This document shows positions 63,329 to 64,000 of a stretch of 64,000 bases of DNA, piece after piece. Every line of letters begins with the position of its first letter. The stretch's first letter is position 1. Origin of the DNA: an uncultured Rhodoblastus sp. GTDB taxonomy: Bacteria; Pseudomonadota; Alphaproteobacteria; Rhizobiales; Beijerinckiaceae. The position numbers and the translations under genes were made by a program. The notes beneath the pieces are model-generated. The model was not told where the DNA came from. It saw only the letters and a program-made list of their open reading frames with translations, and did not search any database. The DNA is taken from the NCBI RefSeq assembly GCF_903903185.1, contig NZ_CAIUXT010000074.1, positions 1 through 64,000 of the forward strand, in the 5' to 3' direction.

Positions 63329-64000
63329 CTAAAAATTCCACAAAGGCGCGTTGGCGACGATAAAGTCGCGGAACGCCTGCAGCCGCGCGACGTTCTTCAT
63401 TTCCTCGGGGTAGGCCAGCCAGCATTCGAACACCGGCATATCCGCGTTGAGATTGAGCCGCGACAGCGCCGAAGTCGCGGAGACGAAATAATCGGGCAGC
63501 ACGCCGACGCCGCCGCCTTTTTCGATCACCTGCATCATGGCGAAAATATTATTGATCGAGATCGCGGGAATGCGCGGCTTTTTCGCCTCGCGTCCAAGCG
63601 TCAGCAACAGGTTGAGATTATTCAGAAAGGTCGCGCCGGCGACGCCGAAGGCGACGATGCGATGGTCGTCGAGGTCCGCCACGGATTGCGGCCGCCCGAA
63701 GCGCTCGAGATAAGCGCCCGAGGCATAGGCGTGGTAGTGGACCGGGAAGAGTTTCTTGCGGATCAGGTCGGGCTGGGTCGGTTCGCGCAGGCGCAGGGCG
63801 ATGTCGGCCTCGCGCATCGACAGGTCGAGTTCCTCGTCGGTCAGGATGACGGTGAGGTCGATGTCCGGATAAAGCTCGCGGAATTCCGCGAGACGCGGCG
63901 CGAGCCAGGCGCCGCCGAAGCCGGTATTGGCGGTGACCTTGAGTTCGCCATGCGGCTTGTCGCGCGCGTCCGACAGGCGCAGCCGCGCGCCTTCGAGCTT
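63329..64000 (-). CDS. LysR-family transcriptional regulator, C-terminal part
   Basis: The gene enters from the right edge on the minus strand; 223 residues of the effector-binding domain are visible. It reads GELKVTANTGFGGAWLAPRL (start of the LysR substrate-binding domain), then LYPDIDLTVILTDEELDLSM, READIALRLREPTQPDLIRK and EKGGGVGVLPDYFV. The ORF track starts only at an internal Met at 63817, but the frame is open to the edge. The helix-turn-helix is outside the window, so target genes are unknown. The DUF1254 gene is convergent to it. Confidence 0.9.
   Translation of the reverse strand, partial: KLEGARLRLSDARDKPHGELKVTANTGFGGAWLAPRLAEFRELYPDIDLTVILTDEELDLSMREADIALRLREPTQPDLIRKKLFPVHYHAYASGAYLERFGRPQSVADLDDHRIVAFGVAGATFLNNLNLLLTLGREAKKPRIPAISINNIFAMMQVIEKGGGVGVLPDYFVSATSALSRLNLNADMPVFECWLAYPEEMKNVARLQAFRDFIVANAPLWNF

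Overview
The window is one continuous stretch of high-GC DNA from an alphaproteobacterium, most likely of the Hyphomicrobiales (Rhizobiales). The evidence is a DivL-type pseudo-kinase with Tyr at the phospho-acceptor position, alphaproteobacterial AddA/AddB, a NadQ-type NAD regulator, an NDUFA9-like protein and a pair of the palindromic repeats common in this order. Genus cannot be fixed from the sequence. No tRNA, rRNA, CRISPR array or prophage was seen.

Left part (1-9.6 kb): the start of a sulfate-binding protein gene, the tail of a dead IS1380-family transposase, then an accessory three-gene minus-strand operon. It encodes a cytosolic subtilase-trypsin double protease, a trypsin-like protease fused to a P-loop NTPase, and a large STAND-type NTPase, with 4-bp stop/start overlaps throughout. 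The composition (proteases, NTP-driven sensors, helical adaptor-like N-terminus, IS relic beside it) looks like a bacterial conflict or immunity system and is the strongest candidate for something new.

Core block (9.6-23.2 kb, minus strand): addA, addB, murU, a tsaE-amgK fusion cut by one in-frame stop codon, divL, then ahcY with its own terminator, promoter and operator-like repeat, and a group III truncated haemoglobin.

Middle (23.4-37.6 kb): a four-gene ACP / ketoacyl synthase / two hot-dog protein operon; an NDUFA9-like protein; an esterase-like lipoprotein; an export set of two membrane-fusion proteins around a double ABC-2 permease without an ATPase; a trypsin-domain autotransporter; and an AI-2E family membrane protein.

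Housekeeping stretch (37.6-51.2 kb): tag, HD hydrolase, tyrosine phosphatase and nadQ in one operon; ygfZ divergent from pyrC; a small secreted protein; a class A penicillin-binding protein; dnaN; an acyltransferase-3/SGNH protein; a GNAT; a polysaccharide deacetylase and an esterase.

Right part (51.4-64 kb): a signalling cluster (CHASE3-type histidine kinase, single-domain response regulator, receiver-kinase hybrid, and a phytochrome-like PAS-GAF-receiver protein that has lost its bilin-binding residues), a sulfatase, YchJ, YchF, a DUF1254 protein, the palindromic repeats, and a truncated LysR regulator at the edge. Start codons were moved from the ORF track wherever overlap, Shine-Dalgarno spacing or family length favoured another codon; the reason is given in each entry.
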